From: Bacteroidota bacterium
GTDB lineage: Bacteria; Bacteroidota; Bacteroidia; Bacteroidales; WCHB1-69
DNA: 35,751 nucleotides
Assembly: GCA_009786185.1 (NCBI GenBank)
Contig: WQTS01000119.1
Span: 1-35,751, forward strand
Direction: 5' to 3'
The notes beneath the pieces are model-generated. The model was not told the origin of the DNA. It saw only the letters and a program-made list of their open reading frames with translations, and did no database searches. Positions within the stretch are counted from its first letter, which is position 1; every line of letters begins with the position of its first letter. Of the stretch, positions 7,518 to 16,122 are shown in pieces. The position numbers and the translations under genes were made by a program.

Positions 7518-8434
7518 AAATTCAATTTAAAAACTACTTGCATCTCCACTTCATTGTACTCATATACGGATTTACCGGTATTTTGGGAAAACTGATTGCC
7601 CTGCCTGCACATTATTTAGTTTTTTACAGATTAATGTTAACCATTCCAATTATTTACGTGGTTATTTTATTTCGTAAAGAATCATTAAAAATTGATAAGC
7701 AGACCTTGTTAAGATATTTGGGCATTGGCGTCATTATTGGATTGCATTGGCTCACGTTTTTTCATTCTATTAAAGTTTCGAATGTGTCGGTAGCGCTAAG
7801 TTGCTTTGCCTCATCCAGTTTATTTGCAGGAATTTTAGAACCGTTAATAGAAAAAAAGCGAATTCGAAAATTAGAAATCTTCAGTAGTGTTATTGTGCTC
7901 ATTGCCCTTTGCGTTATGTTAGGATTTGAGATCAAATATTGGCAAGGCGCGCTGTTTGGAGTGCTGGCAGCCTTTTTAGCTGCATTGTTTACCGTATTAA
8001 ACAAGCAATTGGCTGAAACGAAGGCATTATTAACATTGTCGTTGTATGAATTGGTAGGGGCGTTAATTCCGATTGTTGTGGTGTTGGGGGTATCGATATT
8101 TTTTGTAGGGGCACAAAATTTTGTGCCCCTACAAAACGCATGGCAAATGCCCACAATTTCCGATTTCGGTTGGTTGTTACTACTCGCCTCCATCTGCACC
8201 GCCTACCCTTTTGTGGCGGTTATCAAATTATTACGCTCATTAACAGCATTTACTGTTTCGTTAGCTGTAAATTTCGAACCTATCTATTCCATCATTTTTG
8301 CGTATCTCATTTTCGGAGAATCGGAGCGGATGACACCTGTTTTTTATGCGGGATTATGTGTGGTGTTTGGGGTGGTGTTTTTGTATCCGGTGTTGAAGCG
8401 GGATGCAGCAAAAACAAACATTTTACGTTATTAG
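7514..8434 (+). CDS. EamA/DMT-superfamily transporter
   Basis: A 306-residue inner membrane protein with about ten hydrophobic segments arranged as two EamA halves, the normal size for drug/metabolite exporters of this superfamily. Segments such as LHFIVLIYGFTGILGKLI, HWLTFFHSIKVSNVSVA and, in the second half, SLYELVGALIPIVV and SIIFAYLIFGE are typical. The substrate is unknown. Its ATG overlaps the queG stop, so both are translated from one message. A 36-base perfect palindrome is inserted in-frame between two membrane segments of the second half, adding VGAQNFVPLQ, probably as an exposed loop. Confidence 0.87.
   Translation: MKIQFKNYLHLHFIVLIYGFTGILGKLIALPAHYLVFYRLMLTIPIIYVVILFRKESLKIDKQTLLRYLGIGVIIGLHWLTFFHSIKVSNVSVALSCFASSSLFAGILEPLIEKKRIRKLEIFSSVIVLIALCVMLGFEIKYWQGALFGVLAAFLAALFTVLNKQLAETKALLTLSLYELVGALIPIVVVLGVSIFFVGAQNFVPLQNAWQMPTISDFGWLLLLASICTAYPFVAVIKLLRSLTAFTVSLAVNFEPIYSIIFAYLIFGESERMTPVFYAGLCVVFGVVFLYPVLKRDAAKTNILRY
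8101..8136. repeat. Perfect 36-base palindrome within the eamA gene
   Basis: The left arm TTTTGTAGGGGCACAAAA is followed directly by its exact reverse complement, with no loop. The core 28 bases (8105-8132) are the same element type as in queG and in the transposase gene. Read in-frame it encodes VGAQNFVPL, comparable to VGVENFRPL in the transposase copies. Confidence 0.9.
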
Positions 8435-8457
8435 ATTATTAATACATCATAAAGCTT

Positions 8458-10887
8458 ATGAAAAAACTTTACCTCCTCCTTTTGTTAATTTTTTCAACAA
8501 TTTATATTCAAGCGCAAAACAACGCTTACACTATAAACGGAACGATAATAGATAATAGCTCAAATGCTCCTCTTTTCTACGTAAATGTTGGCTTGCTCAA
8601 TGAAACGGATAGCACAATTATTAGCGTTGCTTCTACGGATAAAGACGGAATTTTTACATTCTCAAATGTCAAAGACGGAAACTATATTTTAAGAACTTCT
8701 TATATTGGTTACGACGTCTATCAACAACCTATATCCGTTACGGGTGAAAACAAGGAAATAACAATAGAGCCGATTCTGTTACAACCCTCTGCTTCTATGT
8801 TGCAAAATATTAACATTACTACTACTAAGCCTGTTTTTATGAACGACGGCGAAAAAATATTGTACAACGTGTCGGAAGACCCAAGCGTACAAACCGGCAC
8901 TGCTGCCGATGCTTTGCAAAATGCGCCCGGCGTAGAAGTGGATATTGAAGGAAATATCACACTACGAGGCGTTTCCAGCGTTGAAATTTGGATTAACGGC
9001 AGACCTTCCAGATTAGAAGCCGAAAATTTGAAAACTTATATCCAGCAACTTCCCGCCAATGCTTTGGAGCGGATAGAAGTAATTAACAATCCCTCAGCCC
9101 GGTACAGTGCATCAGGTACGGGCGGCATCATTAATATTGTTACCAAGTCAAACATCAAAAAAAACAGCTTTATTAGCTTTGGTATCAACGGTTCTACCCG
9201 CCCCATGGCTTCACCGTGGTTTTCTTATATGTATTCCAATGAGAAGTTTTCCATCAATCTCTATTTATATGGGAATTACAATTTTTACAAAGAGAAATCG
9301 TATGGTTACAATATTATTTTAAACGAAAATATGGATACTTCAAGTTACAGAAGTTACACCAGTGAGGGTAGAGATAACTCGATTTGGACAGGTGCATACC
9401 TATATGGCTCTTATAACTTCGATTCATTGAAAACCCTTTCTTTTTGGGGTGGAGGCTGGGGAATGCCTTGGGGAGAATATACTTCCTTTCAAGATTATAA
9501 ATATCGGGAATTTATAAATAATCCGGGAATCTATGATTATACTCAGAAACTACAAAATAGCGCACCTCGGTTCGGTGGCAATTTAGGCATTGAATATGAG
9601 CATAATTTTAATGATGAAGGGCACAAACTTTTAACGGAAATGTGGGGATGGTTTCAGAAATCCAAAGGTGTGCTCAGCTTCCAACGCACATACGACAATT
9701 ATCCGGAATTGAATACAGATAAAAAAAGAACATCTAACGATGGTAATCATGGTATGGGGGGCGAGATACATTATAGTTTGCCCTATCACAAAAACGGAAT
9801 GATAGAAATAGGAGCTGATGGTTATTACCACACTGAAATAGTGCATCGAAGAACCGACACTTTGTTTACCGATATTTATATTCTAGATTCTATGCGCTAT
9901 GAAAATGCTGTTTTTCATGCAGGCGATATAAATGCGTATATCACTGTGCAACACAAATTTGGAGGTTTTACCATAAAAGGCGGTTTGCGATCTCAAAACC
10001 GTTTTATCAAATATTATTATATTAACCGGCCGGAACATGATGATAAAAAGACCCTTGCCGGACTATTTCCTTCACTACATTTAACTTATGCTACAAAGTC
10101 AATGCATAATTTTAATTTAAGTTACACACGGAGAGTTAATTATCCAAGAACTTCACAACTAACAACATTCATCATATATTATGAAGATAGTTTTACTACC
10201 GGCAATCCCGATTTAAAATCCACGTACACCAATTCCATAGAAGGCGGCTGGACGAAATACTTTAACAAGTTTGGTTCGGTTGGCATATCTGCTTATTTTA
10301 GAAATAGTAAAGATGAAATTAACAATCTTACCGATGTCGTTTACAGTGATTTTTTTGGACGACATGTATCTTTCACGATGCCGGTTAATTCGGGAAAATC
10401 CCATCGCTACGGTACAGACGTTAACGTGATGTGGAAACTCAAAGCATTCATGAATATTCGCCTCAATGCAAGTATTTACCAATCGCATAGCGAAACCCTT
10501 TTCCGTGATTACGAAGATCCGGTGATTACAGATTTTTTCGCCTATAGTTTCCGGCTCAATTTTTGGGCAAAAGTGTGGAAATTCTTAGAAATTAATGCCT
10601 CCGGAAACTACCGTTCCAAAACCAAAACGATATTTTTTGAAGACCAACCCACTTATTCCATTAACTGCGGTTTGCGTTCCGATTTTTGGAATAGAAAAAT
10701 TTCCGTTTTCTTAAATGTGCAAGATATTTTTAACTGGGGCAGGCAAAGGAATAATAACACCAACCCCTATTATATTGCGTATAGTTCATCAAAATGGAAC
10801 AGCCGTTTTATTAGCGCGGGTATTACTTTTCGTTTTGGGAAAATTGAGATGGAGAGCAAGGCGCGCACGGGAGGGAATACGGAGTAA
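8458..10887 (+). CDS. Outer membrane beta-barrel (TonB-dependent receptor-like) protein
   Basis: An 809-residue outer-membrane protein. A signal peptide (MKKLYLLLLLIFSTIYIQAQ) is followed by a carboxypeptidase-regulatory-like beta-sandwich at about residues 25-105 (YTINGTIIDNSSNAPLFYVN, SYIGYDVY). A plug-like domain spans about 120-230 (DALQNAPGVEVDIEGNITLRG, INGRPSRL, ERIEVINNPSARYSASGTGG, IINIVTKS). The remainder is a long beta-barrel ending in FRFGK of the outer membrane protein beta-barrel family (OMP_b-brl_3). Such proteins are found in many Bacteroidota and may take up or bind peptides or metals; the ligand is unknown. No SusD partner is adjacent, so it is not a classical polysaccharide utilisation pair. 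Confidence 0.87.
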   Translation: MKKLYLLLLLIFSTIYIQAQNNAYTINGTIIDNSSNAPLFYVNVGLLNETDSTIISVASTDKDGIFTFSNVKDGNYILRTSYIGYDVYQQPISVTGENKEITIEPILLQPSASMLQNINITTTKPVFMNDGEKILYNVSEDPSVQTGTAADALQNAPGVEVDIEGNITLRGVSSVEIWINGRPSRLEAENLKTYIQQLPANALERIEVINNPSARYSASGTGGIINIVTKSNIKKNSFISFGINGSTRPMASPWFSYMYSNEKFSINLYLYGNYNFYKEKSYGYNIILNENMDTSSYRSYTSEGRDNSIWTGAYLYGSYNFDSLKTLSFWGGGWGMPWGEYTSFQDYKYREFINNPGIYDYTQKLQNSAPRFGGNLGIEYEHNFNDEGHKLLTEMWGWFQKSKGVLSFQRTYDNYPELNTDKKRTSNDGNHGMGGEIHYSLPYHKNGMIEIGADGYYHTEIVHRRTDTLFTDIYILDSMRYENAVFHAGDINAYITVQHKFGGFTIKGGLRSQNRFIKYYYINRPEHDDKKTLAGLFPSLHLTYATKSMHNFNLSYTRRVNYPRTSQLTTFIIYYEDSFTTGNPDLKSTYTNSIEGGWTKYFNKFGSVGISAYFRNSKDEINNLTDVVYSDFFGRHVSFTMPVNSGKSHRYGTDVNVMWKLKAFMNIRLNASIYQSHSETLFRDYEDPVITDFFAYSFRLNFWAKVWKFLEINASGNYRSKTKTIFFEDQPTYSINCGLRSDFWNRKISVFLNVQDIFNWGRQRNNNTNPYYIAYSSSKWNSRFISAGITFRFGKIEMESKARTGGNTE

Positions 10888-10923
10888 ATCTCGCAAAGAC
10901 GCGAAAATGCAAAGAATGAGTTT

Positions 10924-11766
10924 TTAAGCTTTAAACTTTGCCGCACACCAATTATTTTTCTTCTTCGCTGCAACAAATTGCAACCCTAACTCGCAACATT
11001 TTTGCGTAATCATCTCCAAATCCTCTCCAACATAAAACCCGCTCAAAAAAATTATCCCGTTTTTATTTAACACGTTGATATACGCAGGTAAATCATTAAG
11101 TAAAATATTGCGATTAATATTGGCAATGATGATGTCATATTTTTCATTTTCTGTTAATAAAGTAGCATCTCCTAACTTTACTTGTATGGCTTCGGCGTTG
11201 TTTCGAGTGTTATTTTCAATATTGTTTACATACGCCCATTCATCGTTATCAATGGCGGTAACGGGGGTAGCGCCTCTTAAATGTGCTAAAATTGCTAAAA
11301 TGCCGGTACCCGCGCCCATATCCAACACGCTTTTGCTTTGAAGATCTTCTTCCAACAAAAATTCAATCATTAAGGAGGTGGTTTCATGATGTGCGGTTCC
11401 AAACGACATTTTAGGCTCAATCACAATTTCATACTCGGCGGTCACATTAGAGTCATGAAAAGGCGCACGAATAAAGCATTTCTCTGCAATCATCACCGGT
11501 TCGTAATTCGACTCCCAAACGGCATTCCAATTCTGCTGTTCCACTTCTTGAATTGCGTACTCAATATTTGTTTCGGATCTATATTGTTTAAAAAATGCTT
11601 TTAGATCTTCCTCATTATAATTATCTTCCGAAACATAAGCTAATAAAATTTCATCGGTTTCGCCGTCGGCGAAGCTCTCGCAACCCAAATCGGCTAAAAG
11701 TGAGATAAAAATCTCTTTCCATGGGAAAATTTCGGAGAAGGTTATGGCAATTTCGTAGTATTTCAT
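10924..11766 (-). CDS. prmA: Ribosomal protein L11 methyltransferase PrmA
   Basis: A 280-residue SAM-dependent methyltransferase that methylates ribosomal protein L11. The C-terminal class I domain has motif I VLDMGAGTGILAILA, the acidic post-motif TAIDNDEWAY, and motif IV IIIANINRNILL (family N[IV]xxx[IV]L). The N-terminal part (MKYYEIAITF through the PFHDS region) is the substrate-recognition domain of PrmA. The start at 11766 is preferred because it gives the usual length and is preceded by a TATCTTTG promoter box; the upstream extension to 11886 reads through the CTCTGTG repeat. It is convergent with the beta-barrel gene. Confidence 0.93.
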   Translation of the reverse strand: MKYYEIAITFSEIFPWKEIFISLLADLGCESFADGETDEILLAYVSEDNYNEEDLKAFFKQYRSETNIEYAIQEVEQQNWNAVWESNYEPVMIAEKCFIRAPFHDSNVTAEYEIVIEPKMSFGTAHHETTSLMIEFLLEEDLQSKSVLDMGAGTGILAILAHLRGATPVTAIDNDEWAYVNNIENNTRNNAEAIQVKLGDATLLTENEKYDIIIANINRNILLNDLPAYINVLNKNGIIFLSGFYVGEDLEMITQKCCELGLQFVAAKKKNNWCAAKFKA

Positions 11767-11783
11767 AGACAAAATTTTGATGG

Positions 11784-11791
11784 CAAAGATA
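11784..11791 (-). promoter_or_regulatory. -7 promoter box before prmA
   Basis: TATCTTTG on the minus strand fits TAnnTTTG and lies 17 bases before the prmA ATG. No clear upstream TTG at 19-21 bases. Confidence 0.5.
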
Positions 11792-11827
11792 TTATTTTGC
11801 ACGCAGATGACACAGATTCCACTATAA

Positions 11828-11901
11828 TTTCTCTGTGATTCTCTGTGGTTCTCTGTGAAACAAAAAATATTACACAGAGAAACCACAGAGAACCACAGAG
11901 A
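11828..11901. repeat. CTCTGTG-family hairpin repeat, copy 1
   Basis: Three tandem variants of TTCTCTGTG(G/A) on the left are mirrored by CACAGAGAAACCACAGAGAA-type units on the right, around a short AT-rich loop, forming a long imperfect hairpin. It lies between the divergent prmA and ddl genes. Related copies lie at 12931-13029 and 23305-23383. Confidence 0.85.
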
Positions 11902-11926
11902 TTTATTAGCTATATTTTTAAAATAT

Positions 11927-11934
11927 TATTTTTG
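11927..11934 (+). promoter_or_regulatory. -7 promoter box before ddl
   Basis: TATTTTTG fits TAnnTTTG and lies 20 bases before the ddl ATG at 11955. Confidence 0.5.
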
Positions 11935-11954
11935 CAAATCGAAAATCAAAAGCA

Positions 11955-12926
11955 ATGAAAAAAATCGCCCTCCTCGCCGGTGGAAATTCCGGAGAATACG
12001 AAATCTCTTTAAAAACAGCTGCCAATATTCAAAATCAATTGGATATTACGCAGTTCGAAACCTATCTTATTATTGTAAAAGAGAACAACTGGGTTTATAC
12101 AGACACAAGTGGAGCGCATTTTTATATGAATAAAGACGATTTTTCATTAACCGTTCACGGCAAACACATTATTTTCGATATTGCTTTTATCGCTATTCAC
12201 GGCGACCCGGGGGAAAACGGGAAGTTGCAAGCTTACTTCGAAATGCTGCAAATTCCTTATACCGGATGCGATAGTTTCTGCTCCGCGCTCACTTTCAATA
12301 AATACTTTTGCAATATTGCAGTAGAAAAATGCGGAGTTCCTATTTCTCCTTCGTTGCATTTTTACAGAGACGACATTATTTTATACGATGAAATTATTGA
12401 TTATTGTGGTCTGCCTTGTTTTGTAAAGCCATGTAATTCAGGTTCAAGCGTCGGCGTTGCCAAAGCGCATCATCGCGAAGAGCTTGTGGTTGCCATAGCT
12501 TTAGCCTTTGAAACGGATAATCAAATAATGATTGAGCGTTTTATTCCGGGCAGGGAACTTACCTGCGGCGTAACCACCTGGCAGGGCAATGTGAAAGCGC
12601 TTGCCGTTACGGAAATTAAAAGCAAAAAAGAGTTTTACGATTTTGAAGCCAAATACACGCCCGGATTTCTTGAAATGGTTACTCCGGCTGAAATTGACAA
12701 AAATGTAGAAGAAAAAATAAGAAAATACTCCGAAAACATCTACAAGAAATTAGGATGCAAAGGCGTGGTGCGCGTTGATTTCATTCTCAATCCTGAAGAT
12801 GAACCTGTTTTTCTAGAAATCAACACCATTCCCGGGCAAACTGCTATGAGTATTATTCCAAAACAGTTGGCATACAACAATATTTCGCAACGTGAATTTT
12901 ATGCAGATTTAATTTTAAATTGTTAA
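11955..12926 (+). CDS. ddl: D-alanine--D-alanine ligase
   Basis: A 323-residue ATP-grasp enzyme that joins two D-alanines for peptidoglycan precursor synthesis. Family landmarks: the N-terminal LLAGGNSGEYEISLKTA, AIHGDPGENGKLQAYFEM (HGxxGE), YTGCDSFCSALTFNK, the ATP-binding loop FVKPCNSGSSVGVAKA, VRVDFILNPEDEPVFLEIN and the terminal NTIPGQTAMSIIPKQ. All catalytic segments appear intact and the length is normal. It stands alone between two CTCTGTG hairpin repeats, divergent from prmA and convergent with the LytTR regulator. Confidence 0.95.
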   Translation: MKKIALLAGGNSGEYEISLKTAANIQNQLDITQFETYLIIVKENNWVYTDTSGAHFYMNKDDFSLTVHGKHIIFDIAFIAIHGDPGENGKLQAYFEMLQIPYTGCDSFCSALTFNKYFCNIAVEKCGVPISPSLHFYRDDIILYDEIIDYCGLPCFVKPCNSGSSVGVAKAHHREELVVAIALAFETDNQIMIERFIPGRELTCGVTTWQGNVKALAVTEIKSKKEFYDFEAKYTPGFLEMVTPAEIDKNVEEKIRKYSENIYKKLGCKGVVRVDFILNPEDEPVFLEINTIPGQTAMSIIPKQLAYNNISQREFYADLILNC

Positions 12927-12930
12927 ATAA

Positions 12931-13029
12931 TTCTCCGTGGTTCTCTGTGCCTTCTCTGTGCTTCTCTGTGAAATAAATTAAAAAAAATACACAGAGAACC
13001 ACAGAGAAGGCACAGAGTTACACAGAGAG
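12931..13029. repeat. CTCTGTG-family hairpin repeat, copy 2
   Basis: TTCTCTGTGCC-type units on the left, an AT-rich centre, then CACAGAGAACC-type units on the right give a long imperfect hairpin. It fills the space between the convergent ddl and LytTR genes, so it could also act as a two-way terminator. Confidence 0.85.
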
Positions 13030-13043
13030 GAATTTCGTTATTT

Positions 13044-13814
13044 CTATTTTTTCTGAAGCACATTCACTGCATTCTTAAACTGATAATAATAAGAACGCGA
13101 AACCGTAAATACCCTCGAACCCATATACACAAGGTTCTTTTCAATTTTATCCACAAACTTCAAATTGATGATCGTGGCATTGTTAATCCGAACAAGATAC
13201 TCCGGAGGAAGTTTTTGAGCCACCTCTTTAATTGTAGACTCATGGAAATAGAGTTGATTGTTAGAAGTTTCTATCGCAATCAATTTCTTTTCTTTCGTAA
13301 TTATCGTAATAATGCTAAATTTAATCTTCGTTGTAACTTTTTGGAAACGTATGAAAAAAGACTCATTTTCCTTATTTGCGGAAGATCTTGATGGTTTATA
13401 AACAATCGGGTTTTCCGCAACAATAGGCTCTGTTTGATAAAGATTGCTAATGTCGGAAATAATCCGAATAATTTTGTAAATTTTACGAATCAACAAATCG
13501 TTGGAAAACTGGAGAGGAATGACATCGAATAAACCTTTGTCGAGCCAAAGATGAGGATTTTCCTTTGAAGAAATGATGCCCAAGACAAACGGAGGCTTGT
13601 GAATCATCTCTAAAATTTCAATCTCTTCGGTTTTGTGATGAGAAAGGTCAAGAATTAAGATTTCGGGGCGAAAGTGACTCATGCGCTCCAAAAAATCTAC
13701 ACGTTGGTTAACAAATCCAAAAAATTGAATGGACTTAAATTTTGACAAACAGTCAATTACCTTTTTTTCAAGGTTTGCGTTTTGAACAAACGCGAAGCAT
13801 GTTACTGATTTCAT
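13044..13814 (-). CDS. LytTR-type DNA-binding response regulator with degenerate receiver
   Basis: A 256-residue regulator. The N-terminal 110 residues have a receiver-like pattern, including the strand ILILDLSHH that would carry the phosphoacceptor aspartate, and IISSKENP. The acidic pair expected at the end of the first strand is missing (FAFVQNANL), so phosphorylation is doubtful. The C-terminal 100 residues are a LytTR DNA-binding domain: ITKEKKLIAIETSNNQLYFH, LPPEYLVRINNATIINLKFV and the final SRVFTVSRSYYYQFKN. No histidine kinase lies nearby, and the target genes are unknown. It is divergent from the GT5-like gene. Confidence 0.85.
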   Translation of the reverse strand: MKSVTCFAFVQNANLEKKVIDCLSKFKSIQFFGFVNQRVDFLERMSHFRPEILILDLSHHKTEEIEILEMIHKPPFVLGIISSKENPHLWLDKGLFDVIPLQFSNDLLIRKIYKIIRIISDISNLYQTEPIVAENPIVYKPSRSSANKENESFFIRFQKVTTKIKFSIITIITKEKKLIAIETSNNQLYFHESTIKEVAQKLPPEYLVRINNATIINLKFVDKIEKNLVYMGSRVFTVSRSYYYQFKNAVNVLQKK

Positions 13815-13924
13815 AATGGTTTTATTTTATTTATCTGCGCGGCAATAATAGTATATTTTTTTTAACAACCCACTGAAAAATGATTTTTTTTAAAATAAAT
13901 TCTTTTTGTTCCGTTTTTTTTATA

Positions 13925-13932
13925 TATTTTTG
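13925..13932 (+). promoter_or_regulatory. -7 promoter box before the GT5-like operon
   Basis: TATTTTTG fits TAnnTTTG, 18 bases before the ATG at 13951. A TTG at 13906-13908 is only 16 bases upstream, shorter than the usual spacing, so the upstream element is uncertain. Confidence 0.45.
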
Positions 13933-13950
13933 CGAACTGAATTATTAGAT

Positions 13951-14787
13951 ATGTCAAAGAAAAGAATCCTGTACATTACTCCCGCCATTTATCCCTATTT
14001 ACCGGAGAGCTATATTTCCTCTATTTGCAGATTCTTGCCTCAAGGAATTCAAGAAAGAGAAAACGAAATTAGAACGTTCATGCCTAAATATGGTTTAGTG
14101 AATGAACGTAAAAACATGTTGCATGAGGTAATTCGGCTTTCCGGACAGAACATTATTATTGAAGAAGATGATTATCCGCTTATCATTAAAGTGGCTTCTT
14201 TACAGTCGGTTCGCATGCAAGTATATTTTATTGATAGCGAGGATTTTTTTAGAAGGAAAGCGCTTTTTACGGATGAAAATGAGCAGTTTTTTGAAGACAA
14301 CGACTCACGCATTTTATTTTATGCAAAAGGAGTAATTGAAACCGTGCGTAAATTAGGCTGGAATCCTGATATTATTCATTGCCATGGTTGGATCAGTTCT
14401 TTAATTCCCATTTTTATTCGTACAGTTTACAAAGATAATCCTCTTTTTCAGGATGTTAGAATTGTCACCTCTATCTATAATGATCAGTTTTCTGAAAAAT
14501 TTTCCTCCAACTTCTTGAAAAAACTTAAAACCACAGGAGTGCCGAGAGAGTATTTAAAGCATTTTAAAGGAGCTGCCGGATACGACACCATACTTAAAAC
14601 GGCTATTGATTTTTCTGATGCCGCCGTAATTGGTCACCCCGGCATTACGCCTTCATTAAAAAAATATTTAAAAAAATACGAACATCCTATAATTGTACAT
14701 CCGGAAACGGAAGAATATTTAGAATATGTTGATGAATATAACCATTTTTATGAAGAACTTTTGGAACTCCCGCCGCGAGAATTTTAA
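13951..14787 (+). CDS. Short glycogen/starch synthase-like (GT5 N-terminal domain) protein
   Basis: A 278-residue protein resembling only the N-terminal Rossmann half of GT5 glycogen synthases: KRILYITPAIYPYLPES, FLPQGIQERENEIRTFMPKYG, and DIIHCHGWISSLIP. Full synthases are near 480 residues. The KxGGLxD loop that binds ADP-glucose is absent (SYISSICRFLP in its place) and there is no C-terminal half. Short proteins of this kind are widespread in Bacteroidota, usually annotated as glycogen synthase. I infer a non-catalytic or altered role. The start at 13951 follows the -7 box closely; the frame is open back to 13906. Its end overlaps the DUF4270 gene by 38 bases. Confidence 0.82.
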   Translation: MSKKRILYITPAIYPYLPESYISSICRFLPQGIQERENEIRTFMPKYGLVNERKNMLHEVIRLSGQNIIIEEDDYPLIIKVASLQSVRMQVYFIDSEDFFRRKALFTDENEQFFEDNDSRILFYAKGVIETVRKLGWNPDIIHCHGWISSLIPIFIRTVYKDNPLFQDVRIVTSIYNDQFSEKFSSNFLKKLKTTGVPREYLKHFKGAAGYDTILKTAIDFSDAAVIGHPGITPSLKKYLKKYEHPIIVHPETEEYLEYVDEYNHFYEELLELPPREF

Positions 14788-16099
14788 TTTGCGCCTCTTA
14801 AATTATGTGCCTTTTTTGTTGCTCTGTACCATATTATCGGTTTCTCAGAGTTGTCAAAAAGAGCCAAGTTCTATCGGACTTAATTTAAAAGACCGCGACG
14901 ATTTGCTGAATGCTATTTTTACAGATACTGCAACTTTGATTGCCTATTCTGTTTTGGAAGACACATTGAATACAACAAATCTCGTACACAACTTTTTAGG
15001 TCATATTAAAGATCCTATTTTTGGAACCACTACTGCCGGCATATACACCCAACTTATCCCATCCGGAAGTAATGTCAATTTCGGTGAGGCACCACAACTT
15101 GACTCTATTGTTTTAACACTAAGGTACACAGGGGGTTTTTATGGAGATACCGCAAATCCGTTTACAATTAGAGTTTATGAATTAACAGAACCAATTCTAT
15201 CTACAACAACTTATAATCAACACAGTTCACTTGCTCATAATGGAAATAATCTTACTTATAATTCTGATTTTCAATTAAAACCTACTCCGAATACCAGAGT
15301 AAGATTAGATACGGTAGCAGAAGCTCATGTGCGTATCCGATTAAGTGATGATTTAGGACATAATTTTCTTCAGAGCGCCTCGCTGATGGCGACTGCCGAT
15401 GCTTTTAAAAACTTTTTTAAAGGATTATACATTTGCGCTGAACCTTCCCAAGGCAACGGCTCACTTGTTAATTTCACCTTGACCAACGCTTTATCGGGCA
15501 TCCAACTCTATTATAAAGATAATGGTACAGCGCGGAGGTTTTCATTTATTGTCAGAAGCCAGGAAGTAGATAGATTTAGCGTTTATGAACACAATTATGA
15601 AATAGGGAATTCGGATTTTGTAAACCAAGTGCTTCGCAACAACACTTTATTAGGAGAAAAAATACTTTATGCACAATCCATGGGAGGCGTAAAAACGAAA
15701 ATTACATTTCCTCATTTAAAAGCATTAAAAGATAAAAATATAGCAGTTAACAAGGCGGAATTGGTGATTACCAATATTGGAGAGAGTTTGCATTTATATC
15801 CACCGCCGGCAAGATTGGGTATCTCCGGAATTAACTCAGCGGGAATTAACGTTATTATACCCGACGAACTTACTGGAGAAGCCTATTTTGGAGGAAGTTA
15901 CGATGCAGCAAAAGGAGAATATAGGTTCCGCGTTACAAGATACATAAACGAAATTATTCAGAGAGATAACTTCCAACCATCTATTTATTTGGTAGTAAGA
16001 GGGGCGGCGGCAAATGCCAATAGATTGCTCCTAAGCGGAACTCATCCTGGGGGAACATCTCCAAGATTAAGATTAGAAATCTATTACACTGAATACTAA
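14750..16099 (+). CDS. DUF4270 domain lipoprotein
   Basis: A protein of about 449 residues with a hydrophobic signal (LLNYVPFLLLCTILSVSQSC) ending in a cysteine followed by Q-K-E, consistent with a Bacteroidota lipoprotein. The mature part is beta-rich and fits the DUF4270 family, for example FLGHIKDPIFGTTTAGIYTQ, DSIVLTLRYTGGFYGD and the final LLLSGTHPGGTSPRLRLEIY. Function is not established; a surface or periplasmic role is likely. The start lies within the end of the GT5-like gene (38-base overlap), suggesting translational coupling. The order GT5-like, DUF4270, glmS is one I associate with this phylum. Confidence 0.82.
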   Translation: MKNFWNSRRENFNLRLLNYVPFLLLCTILSVSQSCQKEPSSIGLNLKDRDDLLNAIFTDTATLIAYSVLEDTLNTTNLVHNFLGHIKDPIFGTTTAGIYTQLIPSGSNVNFGEAPQLDSIVLTLRYTGGFYGDTANPFTIRVYELTEPILSTTTYNQHSSLAHNGNNLTYNSDFQLKPTPNTRVRLDTVAEAHVRIRLSDDLGHNFLQSASLMATADAFKNFFKGLYICAEPSQGNGSLVNFTLTNALSGIQLYYKDNGTARRFSFIVRSQEVDRFSVYEHNYEIGNSDFVNQVLRNNTLLGEKILYAQSMGGVKTKITFPHLKALKDKNIAVNKAELVITNIGESLHLYPPPARLGISGINSAGINVIIPDELTGEAYFGGSYDAAKGEYRFRVTRYINEIIQRDNFQPSIYLVVRGAAANANRLLLSGTHPGGTSPRLRLEIYYTEY

Positions 16100-16122
16100 T
16101 TTTTTACTATAAAACAATTACT

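Noticed and set aside
7762..8199. 145-codon minus-strand frame opposite eamA
   Set aside because: The opposite strand carries a clear EamA family protein; no motif or start signal supports the antisense frame.
11767..11886. Upstream extension of the PrmA frame by 40 codons
   Set aside because: It translates the CTCTGTG repeat and passes the promoter box; the family start is at MKYYEIAITF.
11828..13029. CTCTGTG repeats considered as a CRISPR or tandem array
   Set aside because: The units are arranged as inverted hairpins with no spacers, separated by the ddl gene.
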